A DNA stretch of 50,912 nt from an uncultured bacterium (GTDB lineage Bacteria > Bacteroidota > Ignavibacteria > Kapaibacteriales > UBA2268), in assembly GCA_937875295.1 (NCBI GenBank), contig CALLXS010000117.1, positions 1 through 50,912 on the forward strand, written 5' to 3'. Numbering within the stretch: the stretch's first letter is position 1; the number at the start of each line of letters is the position of its first letter. The position numbers were made by a program, and so were the translations under genes. The notes beneath the pieces were generated by a model. That model ran no database searches. It saw nothing but the letters and a program-made list of their open reading frames with translations, and was not told the DNA's origin. Below, piece by piece: positions 10,124 through 18,646 of the stretch.

Positions 10124-10923
10124 GAATAATATTATTTTTTATACTAACGAATATATTGATATTTTCAAGTTGTTCTTCGCAAGAAAAACAAGAAGTTTTT
10201 GATAAACAAAATAGAGAATTTAAATCAACTCAAAGAATTTTAGATTATGAGATCTTAAATACATTTGATATTGATCCATATGCTTTTATTCAAGGAATAT
10301 ATTTCAAGGATAATAAGTTGTTTATTAGCACGGGGTTAGTTGGGTCTTCTTCATTAAGAATTTATGATTTAGACAAACGCGAAGAAATAAAAAAAATAGA
10401 TATAAGTACTTATTTTTGCGAAGGATTAGCTAATATAGGTGATAAAATATATCAACTCACTTGGCAGAATAATAAATGTATAGTATATAATGAAAGCAAC
10501 TTAAATAAAATAAAAGAGTTGCAATATTCGGGTGAAGGATGGGGACTAACAAGTAATGGGAAAAATCTAATTATGTCTGATGGTTCAAATATCCTGAAAT
10601 ATATTAACCCAAGCAATTTTGATATTATTAAATCTTTAGAAATCAATGATGTAAATGGGTTCCCTTTATATAATATAAATGAATTAGAATATATTAATGG
10701 AGAGATTTGGGCAAATGTATGGACCTCTGACTTAGTATATGTAATTAATCCAGACTCAAGTAAAGTAGTTAAATCTTATAATTTAATTGATTTAAGAAAT
10801 CATTTAGGTGACAGCCCAAATGCTGAAGTTTTAAATGGAATTGCATATAATCCAGACAAAAATACATATTACGTTACTGGCAAAGATTGGGGAAAAATAT
10901 TTGAAATTAAGTTTATAAGATAA
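10120..10923 (+). CDS. Glutaminyl-peptide cyclotransferase, lipoprotein form
   Basis: A 267-residue protein with a signal sequence and lipobox FSSC (Cys18), followed by a five-bladed propeller-type glutamine cyclotransferase domain. Family hallmarks include YAFIQGI (FTQGL in relatives), GEGWGLT, NELEYING, IWANVW and LNGIAYN...YVTGKDW. These enzymes convert N-terminal glutamine to pyroglutamate in exported proteins. Lipid anchoring on the periplasmic or outer surface would suit proteins whose mature N-terminus is Gln after signal cleavage; that is inference. Overlaps ribD by ATGA. It faces the O-methyltransferase gene tail to tail, and no convincing terminator lies in the 48-base gap. Confidence 0.85.
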   Translation: MRIILFFILTNILIFSSCSSQEKQEVFDKQNREFKSTQRILDYEILNTFDIDPYAFIQGIYFKDNKLFISTGLVGSSSLRIYDLDKREEIKKIDISTYFCEGLANIGDKIYQLTWQNNKCIVYNESNLNKIKELQYSGEGWGLTSNGKNLIMSDGSNILKYINPSNFDIIKSLEINDVNGFPLYNINELEYINGEIWANVWTSDLVYVINPDSSKVVKSYNLIDLRNHLGDSPNAEVLNGIAYNPDKNTYYVTGKDWGKIFEIKFIR

Positions 10924-10971
10924 TACAAATACAATTAAAGAAATAGTGTAACTAAATGATTAATATTATAG

Positions 10972-11652
10972 TTATGTTGTTTTTAAACCTAATAACATAC
11001 CATCTTCTATAGTAAGCATACACGAAAAGAAATTAGGATTATTCTTAAAATATTGATTAAATTCTCTTACAGCTAACACGTCTTTCATTCTATGCTTATG
11101 AATATTATCAAATTCAGGATTTTCTACAGTTAAATTACCCAAAGCGAAAGAATTATCTATTGCAATAATGCCTCCAGTACGAAGTAAAGGAGTGCATAAT
11201 TCAACATAATTAATTAAATTACTTTTATCTGCATCCATAAAAATAAAATCAAACAACTCCTCAGATTTATAGTTTTTAATATAATCAATCGCAAATCCGT
11301 AGAATACTTCAATATTTTCTGAAAGACCAGCTTCATCAATTTTTTCGACAGAGAATCTATAATGCAAATTATTACTTTCGATTGTTGTAATTTTACAATT
11401 ATTTGAAGCACCTTGTGCCATTATAATTGCAGAATAGCCATTTAATGTCCCTAGTTCTAATATTCTTTTTGCATTTATTGTTTTTATTAAAAACTGAAGT
11501 AACTTTCCTTGATCTCCAGAAATTGATATTTCTGGAATTTTAAGCATAGCTGCTTGCTTTTTTAATGAATGCAAAAAATCATTTTCTGCAGAAAAATTTT
11601 CTAAAATATACTCTTCTAATTCCGGAGTAATTTCAGTTCTTTTCATTGACAT
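10972..11652 (-). CDS. SAM-dependent O-methyltransferase (family 3, caffeoyl-CoA type fold)
   Basis: A 226-residue class I methyltransferase. It shows the SAM-binding loop ILELGTLNGYSAI (about 64-76), the acidic end of strand 2 in TTIESN, the metal-binding FMDADK (about 134) and DN (about 159-160) of cation-dependent O-methyltransferases. Small bacterial members methylate catechols or related phenols, but the substrate here is unknown. It is the last gene of the long minus-strand run starting with gyrB, and begins 1 base after the stop of the gene upstream. A second Met at residue 3 is an alternative start. Confidence 0.82.
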   Translation of the reverse strand: MSMKRTEITPELEEYILENFSAENDFLHSLKKQAAMLKIPEISISGDQGKLLQFLIKTINAKRILELGTLNGYSAIIMAQGASNNCKITTIESNNLHYRFSVEKIDEAGLSENIEVFYGFAIDYIKNYKSEELFDFIFMDADKSNLINYVELCTPLLRTGGIIAIDNSFALGNLTVENPEFDNIHKHRMKDVLAVREFNQYFKNNPNFFSCMLTIEDGMLLGLKTT

Positions 11653-11653
11653 A

Positions 11654-12658
11654 TTATTTACCTTTAAAGAAATATATTCCCTCAGACTTTTTAATTAATT
11701 CCCAAGCTGATTGTTGAACAAAATCTTTTAATTTTACCTTAGAATCTTCATTTAATGTAGCTTGGTATTTGTCGAGGAATGATAATTTTTGGTCTTTAAT
11801 TCTCATTAATGTTAGAATTAATTGAGCGCCATCAGATGTCCTATTAAATGATCCTGAAATAATATATTCTACTTCTAATTTTGATAAGATTGCAAGTTCA
11901 GTTTCAGAAGTAGCTTTGTGATTTTCTGGGATTTTGAGTCCAAAGATAGCATATATAGAATCTCTTGAAGCTTGGTCATAAAGAATAATATTATTTTTAT
12001 GCCTTAAAGTATCGAAAATCGATTCTACAATTAAGAATGAGTTAACTTCTTTTGAATTAAATAATTCCCATTTAGGCAATGAATTATTGTCGATAAATTC
12101 AATACCTGATATAACCATTGTCGGAGCTGGATAAGCATAAAACGCTGAATCCATTTTTGTAAACATTGTGCTATCATTTTCTACCACAGCAAAGGCTCGT
12201 TGCAATGCTTTGAGGATGCTCGGGTCGAATAAAGCTTTATTATCTGAGTAACCGAAATACCTAACTTGAGCATAACCGCTTCCGAAACTTTTTGATGTAT
12301 CATTTAAATTCATATCCATCATATCAATTCTAAGCATATTAGCTAAAAGGTCTATGTGCAATGAATATACTTTTGATAAATTTAAGTGACTCTTAAGATT
12401 ATCGAAATTAATACTTTTATTCTCAGATTTTAATAGTCTTACAATTGAATCTTGAGTTTGAAAATCAACAAAATTATATTTTCCTGAAATTAATGTAACA
12501 AGATTAAATGCGGCTTCAATTTTTGCTTCTGTAATTAACCCTTTAGCTTCAGGTCCGAAGCTAATATTTGCAATAGCAATATTTTCCTTTTCCTGTGAAA
12601 AAGAAGTATAGAAGAACGAATTAATTAGAATAAAATAAATTAAATATTTAAATTTCAT
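11654..12658 (-). CDS. Exported protein, CsgG/TolB-N-like fold suspected
   Basis: A 334-residue protein with a clear Sec signal peptide (hydrophobic residues 4-18, cleavage near FSQ-EKE). I recognise no firm family. The C-terminal third contains a YIISGSFNRT...LTLMRIKD pattern followed by an acidic/amide linker and an amphipathic helix. This is reminiscent of the CsgG and TolB N-terminal fold, where a protein sums a cofactor-free Rossmann-like sheet, so a periplasmic or outer-membrane-associated role is likely. Its start codon overlaps the polX stop as ATGA, so the two are translationally coupled, although their predicted locations differ. Real gene: high confidence; fold: low. Confidence 0.6.
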   Translation of the reverse strand: MKFKYLIYFILINSFFYTSFSQEKENIAIANISFGPEAKGLITEAKIEAAFNLVTLISGKYNFVDFQTQDSIVRLLKSENKSINFDNLKSHLNLSKVYSLHIDLLANMLRIDMMDMNLNDTSKSFGSGYAQVRYFGYSDNKALFDPSILKALQRAFAVVENDSTMFTKMDSAFYAYPAPTMVISGIEFIDNNSLPKWELFNSKEVNSFLIVESIFDTLRHKNNIILYDQASRDSIYAIFGLKIPENHKATSETELAILSKLEVEYIISGSFNRTSDGAQLILTLMRIKDQKLSFLDKYQATLNEDSKVKLKDFVQQSAWELIKKSEGIYFFKGK

Positions 12659-14301
12659 TTGTTATTTGAATATTGTTTTATAAAATCATTATAATTTAAG
12701 CAATTTATTATATCATCTTTAGTAAGCCATGCTTTTCTGGCAACTTTAATACCAATATAAATATCTTTTAGTGTAGACGTTTTATGTGAGTCAGGGTTAA
12801 TTGCAAATTTTACACCTTTATCTTTTGCTTTCTTTGAATTAATATAAGAAAAGTCTAGTCTGTATGGATTAGCATTTATTTCAATGACCTTATTATTTGA
12901 AGAGCAGGCATCAATAAATTTATCAATATCAATTTCATATCCTGCGCGAGTCTTTAAAATACGACCAGTAGGATGACCAATAATAGTTATATATGGATTT
13001 TCAGTAGCTTTAATTATTCGATTTGTCATTTCGGTTTTGCCTAAATTGAAATTTGAATGTATTGATGCAACTACAATATCCAATTGCGATAGCAAGTCAT
13101 CAGAATAATCTAAATCCCCATTTGCCAAAATATCACATTCAATTCCTTTTAGTATCTTAATATTTGGATAGTGATCTTTTATTTGTTCAATTATTTCAAA
13201 TTGCTTATAAATACGTTCTTCGCTTAATCCATTTACATATGAAGAAGATTTACTATGGTCGCAAATAGCGACATAATCAAATCCCATTTCACAGCATTTT
13301 TGAACCATTTCTTCATAAGTATTTTTTCCATCACTCCAATCAGTATGAATATGGAGCATTCCCTTTAAATCACTATCTTTAACTAATTTTGGGATTGTAT
13401 TTTCAATTGCTGAATTAATTGATAGCTCATTTTCTCTTAATTCTGGTGGAATATATTGAATAGATAAAGATTTAAACAAATCCGCTTCACTAGAAAAATT
13501 TTTATTTTTTATAGATTCTAAATTAAATTTTTCATCAAAATAATTATTAAATTCTTTTGTGCCTGTGAGCTGATTTAATCTATAATAAAAATTTTGTTGT
13601 CCTATGATTTCTATATTTAACTTTACTCCTGTTGAATTAATTTGTGAGATTTTATCTTGTGCTGCTTGAGTATATTCTATATTACTATTTTCTGATTCAA
13701 TTAAAATATCAATTTGAGAAATTATTTCTGAAAAACGACGAGTTTCACCAGCTAATTCTACTTTTGTAATTTGTGAGTGATTTTTTAGGATTGCAATTAA
13801 ATCATTAGTCAATTCTATGCATTCATCTTGAAGGATTTTATTCTTTCCAGCTTGTACATGAGTGAGAGAATTATAGATGATTTCTTTTTGTTCTTCGCTT
13901 ATTCCTTTAACATTTATTAATTTACCATTGTTAAATGCTTCTTCGAGTTCATTTAAATTTGTTATGCTAAATGTTTCGAAAAGCAATTTTATTCTTTTTG
14001 TTCCAAGACCTTTTACTTTTTTAAGCTCAAAAAGAGATGCTGGGTAAATAGTAGATAATTTGATTAATTGAGGGAAAGTACCTGTTTTTATAAAATCTTC
14101 AACAATTTTTACTAAAGTATTTCCAAATCCTGGTAACTCATTTACTTTATTTTTTTCATAAACGCTAAAAATATCTACATTTGAATTTGTCAGGAAATCA
14201 GCGGCATTTCTAAAAGTACTTATTTTAAATTGATTTTCATTTCTTAATTCAAGTTGAAAAGCATATAAATTTAATTTATATATTAAGTCTTTTGTAGTCA
14301 T
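12655..14301 (-). CDS. polX: PolX-family protein: HhH, degenerate X-family polymerase domain, PHP phosphoesterase
   Basis: A 548-residue protein with the bacterial PolX layout. It has helix-hairpin-helix segments (LPGFGNTL about 56-63, VKGLGTKR about 96-103), a nucleotidyltransferase-like palm and a C-terminal PHP domain from about 317. The PHP metal site looks intact: HIHTDWSDG (317-325), DHS, GIECD, SIHS, GHPTGR and NPDSH. The polymerase site does not. Relatives have a GSxRR...DxD pattern; here it reads AGETRR (184-189) and QID (196-198), and the third catalytic Asp region reads NIEII (229-233). Two of the three metal-binding Asp residues are therefore replaced (Gln and Glu). It may act only as a PHP nuclease or phosphatase in base-excision repair. 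Confidence 0.85.
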   Translation of the reverse strand: MTTKDLIYKLNLYAFQLELRNENQFKISTFRNAADFLTNSNVDIFSVYEKNKVNELPGFGNTLVKIVEDFIKTGTFPQLIKLSTIYPASLFELKKVKGLGTKRIKLLFETFSITNLNELEEAFNNGKLINVKGISEEQKEIIYNSLTHVQAGKNKILQDECIELTNDLIAILKNHSQITKVELAGETRRFSEIISQIDILIESENSNIEYTQAAQDKISQINSTGVKLNIEIIGQQNFYYRLNQLTGTKEFNNYFDEKFNLESIKNKNFSSEADLFKSLSIQYIPPELRENELSINSAIENTIPKLVKDSDLKGMLHIHTDWSDGKNTYEEMVQKCCEMGFDYVAICDHSKSSSYVNGLSEERIYKQFEIIEQIKDHYPNIKILKGIECDILANGDLDYSDDLLSQLDIVVASIHSNFNLGKTEMTNRIIKATENPYITIIGHPTGRILKTRAGYEIDIDKFIDACSSNNKVIEINANPYRLDFSYINSKKAKDKGVKFAINPDSHKTSTLKDIYIGIKVARKAWLTKDDIINCLNYNDFIKQYSNNK

Positions 14302-14337
14302 AATAATTAATATAAATTGATAATGTAAAAAAATAAA

Positions 14338-15198
14338 TTATATTAACAAATTATCGCTAATACTAATATTAACTTGATTTAATATCTTGGCAGGACCTTC
14401 TAAATAAATTTTAGATAACTTTAGTCCATCAAAATCAAAACCAACTATTAATTTTTCTTTACTTGAAGGAATGATATTAATTGGTGGATGTAAATCTTTT
14501 TTCCATAAAAGAGAAATTGCAGTCGAAATAGCACCTGTGCCACAAGCTCCGGTTTCAGCTTCTACACCTTTTTCGAAAGTACGTAAAAAAACATTATTGT
14601 TTTCTATATGATAAAAATTAACATTAGCTCCAATAGGGGAAAATTCTATATGATTCCTAATTGGAATAGAAATATTATTTATATCAAAATTAAAGAAATC
14701 AGAGCCAAGTTCCTCAATAAAATCATCATAATTAATTACATAATGCAAAGTACCTACATTAACAAAATCACCAATGTAGGAAATATTTTCATCAATTTCA
14801 ATATCAACATTAGGAGAAAATTGTTGTGGGGGATTGAAATATAATGTAATTTGATCTTCAAAAATAGAGTATTTATAAATTATATTTGCTAAGGAAAACT
14901 GATTATACTTACAAGGGTATCCTTTTTTTAGCGCATAATAGACAGCACATCTTCCACCATTTCCGCACATCATTCCTGTGGAACCATCAGGATTATAAAA
15001 TAATACATTGAAATCGGTATTTTCAATCGTATTAGGTAAAATAATAATCAATCCTTCAGTACGAAAATGATTATATTCATTTATATTACAGAGTAAATTT
15101 GCAATCTTTGAGAAATCAATTTCATTTGGTAATTGATTAAAATGTACCACTGAAAATAAATTTCCAGCGCCGGACATATAAGTTACTTCGAAATCCAT
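14338..15198 (-). CDS. dapF: Diaminopimelate epimerase
   Basis: A 286-residue PLP-independent epimerase that interconverts LL- and meso-diaminopimelate for peptidoglycan and lysine. Both catalytic cysteines are present: Cys78 in MCGNGGRC and the second Cys in ETGACGTG near residue 220. The N-terminal signature is GAGNLF, where most relatives have GxGNDF, so the usual Asp is Leu14. This makes it a somewhat divergent DapF, though both active-site boxes are otherwise good. Its ATG overlaps the end of the inositol-monophosphatase-family gene by 16 bases. Confidence 0.88.
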   Translation of the reverse strand: MDFEVTYMSGAGNLFSVVHFNQLPNEIDFSKIANLLCNINEYNHFRTEGLIIILPNTIENTDFNVLFYNPDGSTGMMCGNGGRCAVYYALKKGYPCKYNQFSLANIIYKYSIFEDQITLYFNPPQQFSPNVDIEIDENISYIGDFVNVGTLHYVINYDDFIEELGSDFFNFDINNISIPIRNHIEFSPIGANVNFYHIENNNVFLRTFEKGVEAETGACGTGAISTAISLLWKKDLHPPINIIPSSKEKLIVGFDFDGLKLSKIYLEGPAKILNQVNISISDNLLI

Positions 15199-15989
15199 AT
15201 TGAATTAATTTCTTTAAGGATAGATTTATGTAAATGATTATTAGTAGCAAGAATTGAATTATCATAAATTCCTGAGGTAGTACCATCGAATTGAGTAACG
15301 GTGCCTCCAGCTTCTTGTACTATTAAAATACCAGCAGCGACGTCCCACGGTTTCAAATTTAATTCCCAGAATCCATCAAAGCGACCATTTGCTACATAAG
15401 CTAAATCTAAAGCAGCTGAACCCAATCTTCTAACAGGAATACCCATAGAAACAAAATTTTTAAAAATATCTAAGTAATTAGAATTTTGTATCTCTAAATC
15501 ATAAGGGAATCCAGTAACTAGGAATGAAGATTCTAAATTATTACTTTTTGATACTTGAATTTTTTTATTATTTAGATAGCTACCGTTATTTTTCTCTGCC
15601 ACAAATAATTCTTTTAGAATTGGATGGTAAATAATACAGCTTATAATTTCGTTGTTTTTTACAGCAGCTATACTAACTGAAAAAATTGGGAGATTATGAG
15701 CAAAATTTACAGTTCCATCTAAAGGATCTATTACCCACAAAATTTCATCAGAATTAAAAGATTTACTTTTTCCACTTTCTTCAGCTAAAATGGAGTGATT
15801 TGGAAATATTTTTAAGATGGAATCGATAATATAATTTTCTGATTTTTTATCAAATTCAGTTACTAAATTATTTCTTCCTTCTTTTGAATAAATTTGAAAA
15901 TTTGTTCCGAATCCTTCTTCTAAAATTTTACCTGCTTCTATTGCTGATTTAATCGCAAGGTTTGTAATTTCGTTAAATTGATTCATCAT
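15183..15989 (-). CDS. Inositol monophosphatase family protein
   Basis: A lithium-sensitive phosphatase-family protein of about 268 residues from the chosen start. Metal-binding motifs are EESGKS, WVIDPLDGTVNFAHNLP and WDVAAGILIVQEAGG; all expected acidic residues are visible. Members dephosphorylate inositol-1-phosphate, or serve as CysQ/SuhB-type enzymes; the exact substrate is not decidable. The frame is open up to 16013, but the tandem ATGATG at 15984-15989 gives the natural N-terminus (MMNQFNEI) and reduces the overlap with xseB to 17 bases. It ends inside dapF. Confidence 0.88.
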   Translation of the reverse strand: MMNQFNEITNLAIKSAIEAGKILEEGFGTNFQIYSKEGRNNLVTEFDKKSENYIIDSILKIFPNHSILAEESGKSKSFNSDEILWVIDPLDGTVNFAHNLPIFSVSIAAVKNNEIISCIIYHPILKELFVAEKNNGSYLNNKKIQVSKSNNLESSFLVTGFPYDLEIQNSNYLDIFKNFVSMGIPVRRLGSAALDLAYVANGRFDGFWELNLKPWDVAAGILIVQEAGGTVTQFDGTTSGIYDNSILATNNHLHKSILKEINSIWISK

Positions 15990-16185
15990 TAGAAAATTTT
16001 TTAGTAATATCAATAATTTTCATTTCTGCTTTATTTAGATATTCATTTAATTCAGCAGCTAAATTCATTCCTTCTTCATATTTTATGAGCTGTTCCTCAA
16101 GAGGAATATTACCATTATCTAAATCATTAATAATAGTTTGGAATTTTTCTAATTTTGATTCAAAATTTTTATTTGATTTAGCCAT
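15973..16185 (-). CDS. xseB: Exodeoxyribonuclease VII small subunit
   Basis: A 70-residue protein with the XseB pattern: FESKLEKFQTIINDLDNGNIPLEE (split here as two helices, about 8-31), followed by KYEEGM and a second helix ending near residue 60. It forms the small subunit of exonuclease VII, which degrades single-stranded DNA together with XseA. xseA is usually adjacent, but is not in this window. The gene follows gyrB after 36 bases on the same strand and overlaps the phosphatase gene downstream. Confidence 0.88.
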   Translation of the reverse strand: MAKSNKNFESKLEKFQTIINDLDNGNIPLEEQLIKYEEGMNLAAELNEYLNKAEMKIIDITKKFSNDESI

Positions 16186-16221
16186 TTTATTTTAATCTCT
16201 TAATTATCTAAATATTCTAAA

Positions 16222-18309
16222 TTATATATCTAAATTCTTGACATATTGAGCATTTTGTTCAATAAATTCGCGACGTGGTTCAACTTTTTCACCCATTAGT
16301 GTTTGGAATACCCTTGTAGCTTCGTTAGCATCTTCTATTTCTACGCGAAGTAAAGTACGTGTTTCAGGATTCATAGTAGTTTCCCATAATTGTTCAGGAT
16401 TCATTTCGCCAAGTCCCTTATATCTTGATATTATTATACCATCATTTGATACTTGTACATCTTCGTTCTCAACTATATCAGGAGTTTGTTCTTGCTCTTG
16501 TTCGATAGCTGCATTACCGCCGGATTTTCTATTTTGAATATCTTTTCTAATTCTTTGTATTATTTCATCACGTTCTCTATCATCGAATGCGTAATATTCT
16601 TGTTTCCCTTTTTTTAACTTATATAATGGAGGTTGGGCTATATATAATTTTCCTTGTACTATTAAGTCTCTCATATACAAAAAGAAAAATGTCATTAATA
16701 AAGTACGAATATGAGCGCCATCGACATCAGCATCTGCCATCATAATTACTTTGCCATAACGCGATTTTTCGGCATCAAAATCATCATCGAAACCTGCTCC
16801 AATAGCAGTAAACATTGTTCTAATTTCTTCATTTTCTAGTATTCTCGCCATTCTAGCTTTTTGCACATTTAATATCTTACCTCTAAGTGGCAATATTGCT
16901 TGAAAACGTCTATCGCGACCTTGTTTTGCAGAACCTCCTGCAGAATCACCCTCGACAATAAACAATTCTGTATCTTCAGCAGTGCGTAAAGAACAATCAG
17001 CTAATTTCCCAGGTAAAGTAGAAATTTCCAAACCGCTTTTTCTTCGTACTAATTCGCGAGAACGTTTTGCAGCCATTCTAGCTTCAGCAGCTAAAGTTGC
17101 TTTTTCGATAATTCTCTTCGCCATCGCTGGATTTTCGTCAAGATAAATACTTAATTTTTCGGAAACAATTGTCCTTACAATTCCTTCTACTTCGCCATTG
17201 CCTAATTTAGTTTTAGTTTGTCCTTCGAACTGAGGATTTGCAACCATTACTGAAATAATTGCAGTCAAGCCTTCTCTAAAGTCTTCACCGGAGATTTGTA
17301 CCTTAGAATTTTTATTGATATTTGCCTGAGCATAAGTATTTAATGTACGAGTAAGAGCAGCTCTGAAGCCAGTAACATGTGTACCACCCTCAATAGTATG
17401 AATATTATTTACATATGATAATACATTCTCTGTATATGAATTATTATATTGGAAGCAAATTTCAACCTTAGTTTCTAAATCATTGTAACCAATATCTGAA
17501 CCGGATACAACTATTGGTTTTACTAGAACAGTATTTGATTCATCGATAAATTTAACAAAGTCTAAAAGTCCACCTCTATAATGGAAAACTTCTTTTTTTA
17601 TTTCATCGAAATCATCGGCTCTTTCATCTGTGAGAGTTATTGACACATTAGGATTAAGAAAAGCCAATTCTCTTAATCTATCTGCGACTCTTGAATATTT
17701 GAATGTTACAGTATTAAAAATTGTAGGATCAGGGTAAAATCGTATTATAGTACCAGTTTTATCTGTTGCTCCCAAATCTTCAGTTGAGGATACTGGTTTC
17801 CCATAAGCAAATTTTTGTTGTACTTGTCTACCATCTCTATGCACAGTAGCAATTAAGCTTGAAGATAGAGCATTTACGCAAGACACGCCCACACCGTGCA
17901 ATCCACCGGACACTTGATAAGAACCTTTGTCAAATTTTCCGCCAGCATGAAGAGTACATAATACAACCTCTAAAGTCGATACTTTCTTAACAGGGTGAGG
18001 ACCAGTTGGAATACCTCTACCATCATCAGTAATAGAGCAGGAATTATCCTTATGAATCGTTACGTATATATTTTCGCAATAGCCAGCTAGAGCCTCGTCT
18101 ATTGAATTATCAACTACTTCTTGAATTAAGTGGTGAAGACCTCTTTCTCCTACGTCTCCAATATACATTGCAGGGCGTAGGCGGACAGCTTCCAGACCTT
18201 CAAGTACTTTTATATTATCTTCATTATAATTACCATTTCCATTGCTATGATTTCCATTAGAAATATAATTATTTTCATTTATTTCAGACTTATTATTGTT
18301 ATCTTCCAT
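16222..18309 (-). CDS. gyrB: DNA gyrase subunit B
   Basis: A 695-residue type IIA topoisomerase ATPase subunit. GHKL motifs are VVDNSIDEALAG (about 66), DDGRGIPTG (about 95) and GGLHGVGVSCVNAL (about 130). The TOPRIM domain shows EGDSAGGSAKQGRDR and DADVDGAHIRTLL, and RYKGLGEMNPEQLW lies in the C-terminal part. Two lineage-type additions stand out: a 30-residue N-terminal tail rich in Asn, Gly, Ser and Glu, and a Gln/Glu-rich stretch of about 30 residues just before RYKGLGEM. Length is above the usual 640-650 because of these. It heads the minus-strand run; a candidate promoter lies at 18348-18378. Confidence 0.96.
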   Translation of the reverse strand: MEDNNNKSEINENNYISNGNHSNGNGNYNEDNIKVLEGLEAVRLRPAMYIGDVGERGLHHLIQEVVDNSIDEALAGYCENIYVTIHKDNSCSITDDGRGIPTGPHPVKKVSTLEVVLCTLHAGGKFDKGSYQVSGGLHGVGVSCVNALSSSLIATVHRDGRQVQQKFAYGKPVSSTEDLGATDKTGTIIRFYPDPTIFNTVTFKYSRVADRLRELAFLNPNVSITLTDERADDFDEIKKEVFHYRGGLLDFVKFIDESNTVLVKPIVVSGSDIGYNDLETKVEICFQYNNSYTENVLSYVNNIHTIEGGTHVTGFRAALTRTLNTYAQANINKNSKVQISGEDFREGLTAIISVMVANPQFEGQTKTKLGNGEVEGIVRTIVSEKLSIYLDENPAMAKRIIEKATLAAEARMAAKRSRELVRRKSGLEISTLPGKLADCSLRTAEDTELFIVEGDSAGGSAKQGRDRRFQAILPLRGKILNVQKARMARILENEEIRTMFTAIGAGFDDDFDAEKSRYGKVIMMADADVDGAHIRTLLMTFFFLYMRDLIVQGKLYIAQPPLYKLKKGKQEYYAFDDRERDEIIQRIRKDIQNRKSGGNAAIEQEQEQTPDIVENEDVQVSNDGIIISRYKGLGEMNPEQLWETTMNPETRTLLRVEIEDANEATRVFQTLMGEKVEPRREFIEQNAQYVKNLDI

Positions 18310-18347
18310 TTATGCTTTTCAATATTTTATTAATCTTTTACAGACTA

Positions 18348-18378
18348 CAAAAATACTAAATTTTAGGGAGATATGAAA
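18348..18378 (-). promoter_or_regulatory. Candidate promoter for gyrB (Bacteroidota type)
   Basis: On the minus strand, TATTTTTG (18355-18348) matches the -7 consensus TAnnTTTG. TTTC lies upstream (18378-18375), three of four bases of the -33 TTTG, with a 19-base spacer. The predicted RNA start is about 30 bases before the gyrB ATG. Pattern match only. Confidence 0.4.
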
Positions 18379-18591
18379 GGATTTTAAAAATGAAATTTTA
18401 TATATCTCAAGCGTTTTTTTAATAAAAAATCATATAATATTAATATTAAATTAACAACTAAAACTTAGGTTGATTAAATTGCATATTTTCAACTTTTTAA
18501 TTTGTTTTTTTAATCAAAGCTTACTCAAATAATAACTATTTTTTTATATTTTTATTAGTGCGTATATACAAATTATAAATGAAAATAATAA

Positions 18592-18620
18592 AAAAAGCTA
18601 CCATTTTGTGGTAGCTTTTT
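18592..18620 (-). terminator. Terminator of the peptide transporter gene
   Basis: A perfect 12-base inverted repeat (AAAAAGCTACCA / TGGTAGCTTTTT) with a five-base loop lies 27 bases after the stop of the minus-strand transporter gene. Read on the minus strand it ends in a run of seven T. Confidence 0.85.
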
Positions 18621-18646
18621 AAATTTGATAAATTTAGGTTAGAAAA

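Larger units (their letters stand above)
18310..18646. other. Gyrase / peptide transporter intergenic region
   Basis: A 337-base gap between the gyrB start and the end of the peptide transporter gene, both on the minus strand. It holds the gyrB promoter candidate and the transporter terminator (18592-18620). The AT-rich middle (18380-18590) has short palindromes such as AATATTAATATT but no coding frame or RNA structure I can support. Confidence 0.6.

Noticed and set aside
10924..10971. Terminator between the cyclotransferase and methyltransferase genes
   Set aside because: Only a weak TAACTA/TAGTTA match with a large loop; not enough to call.
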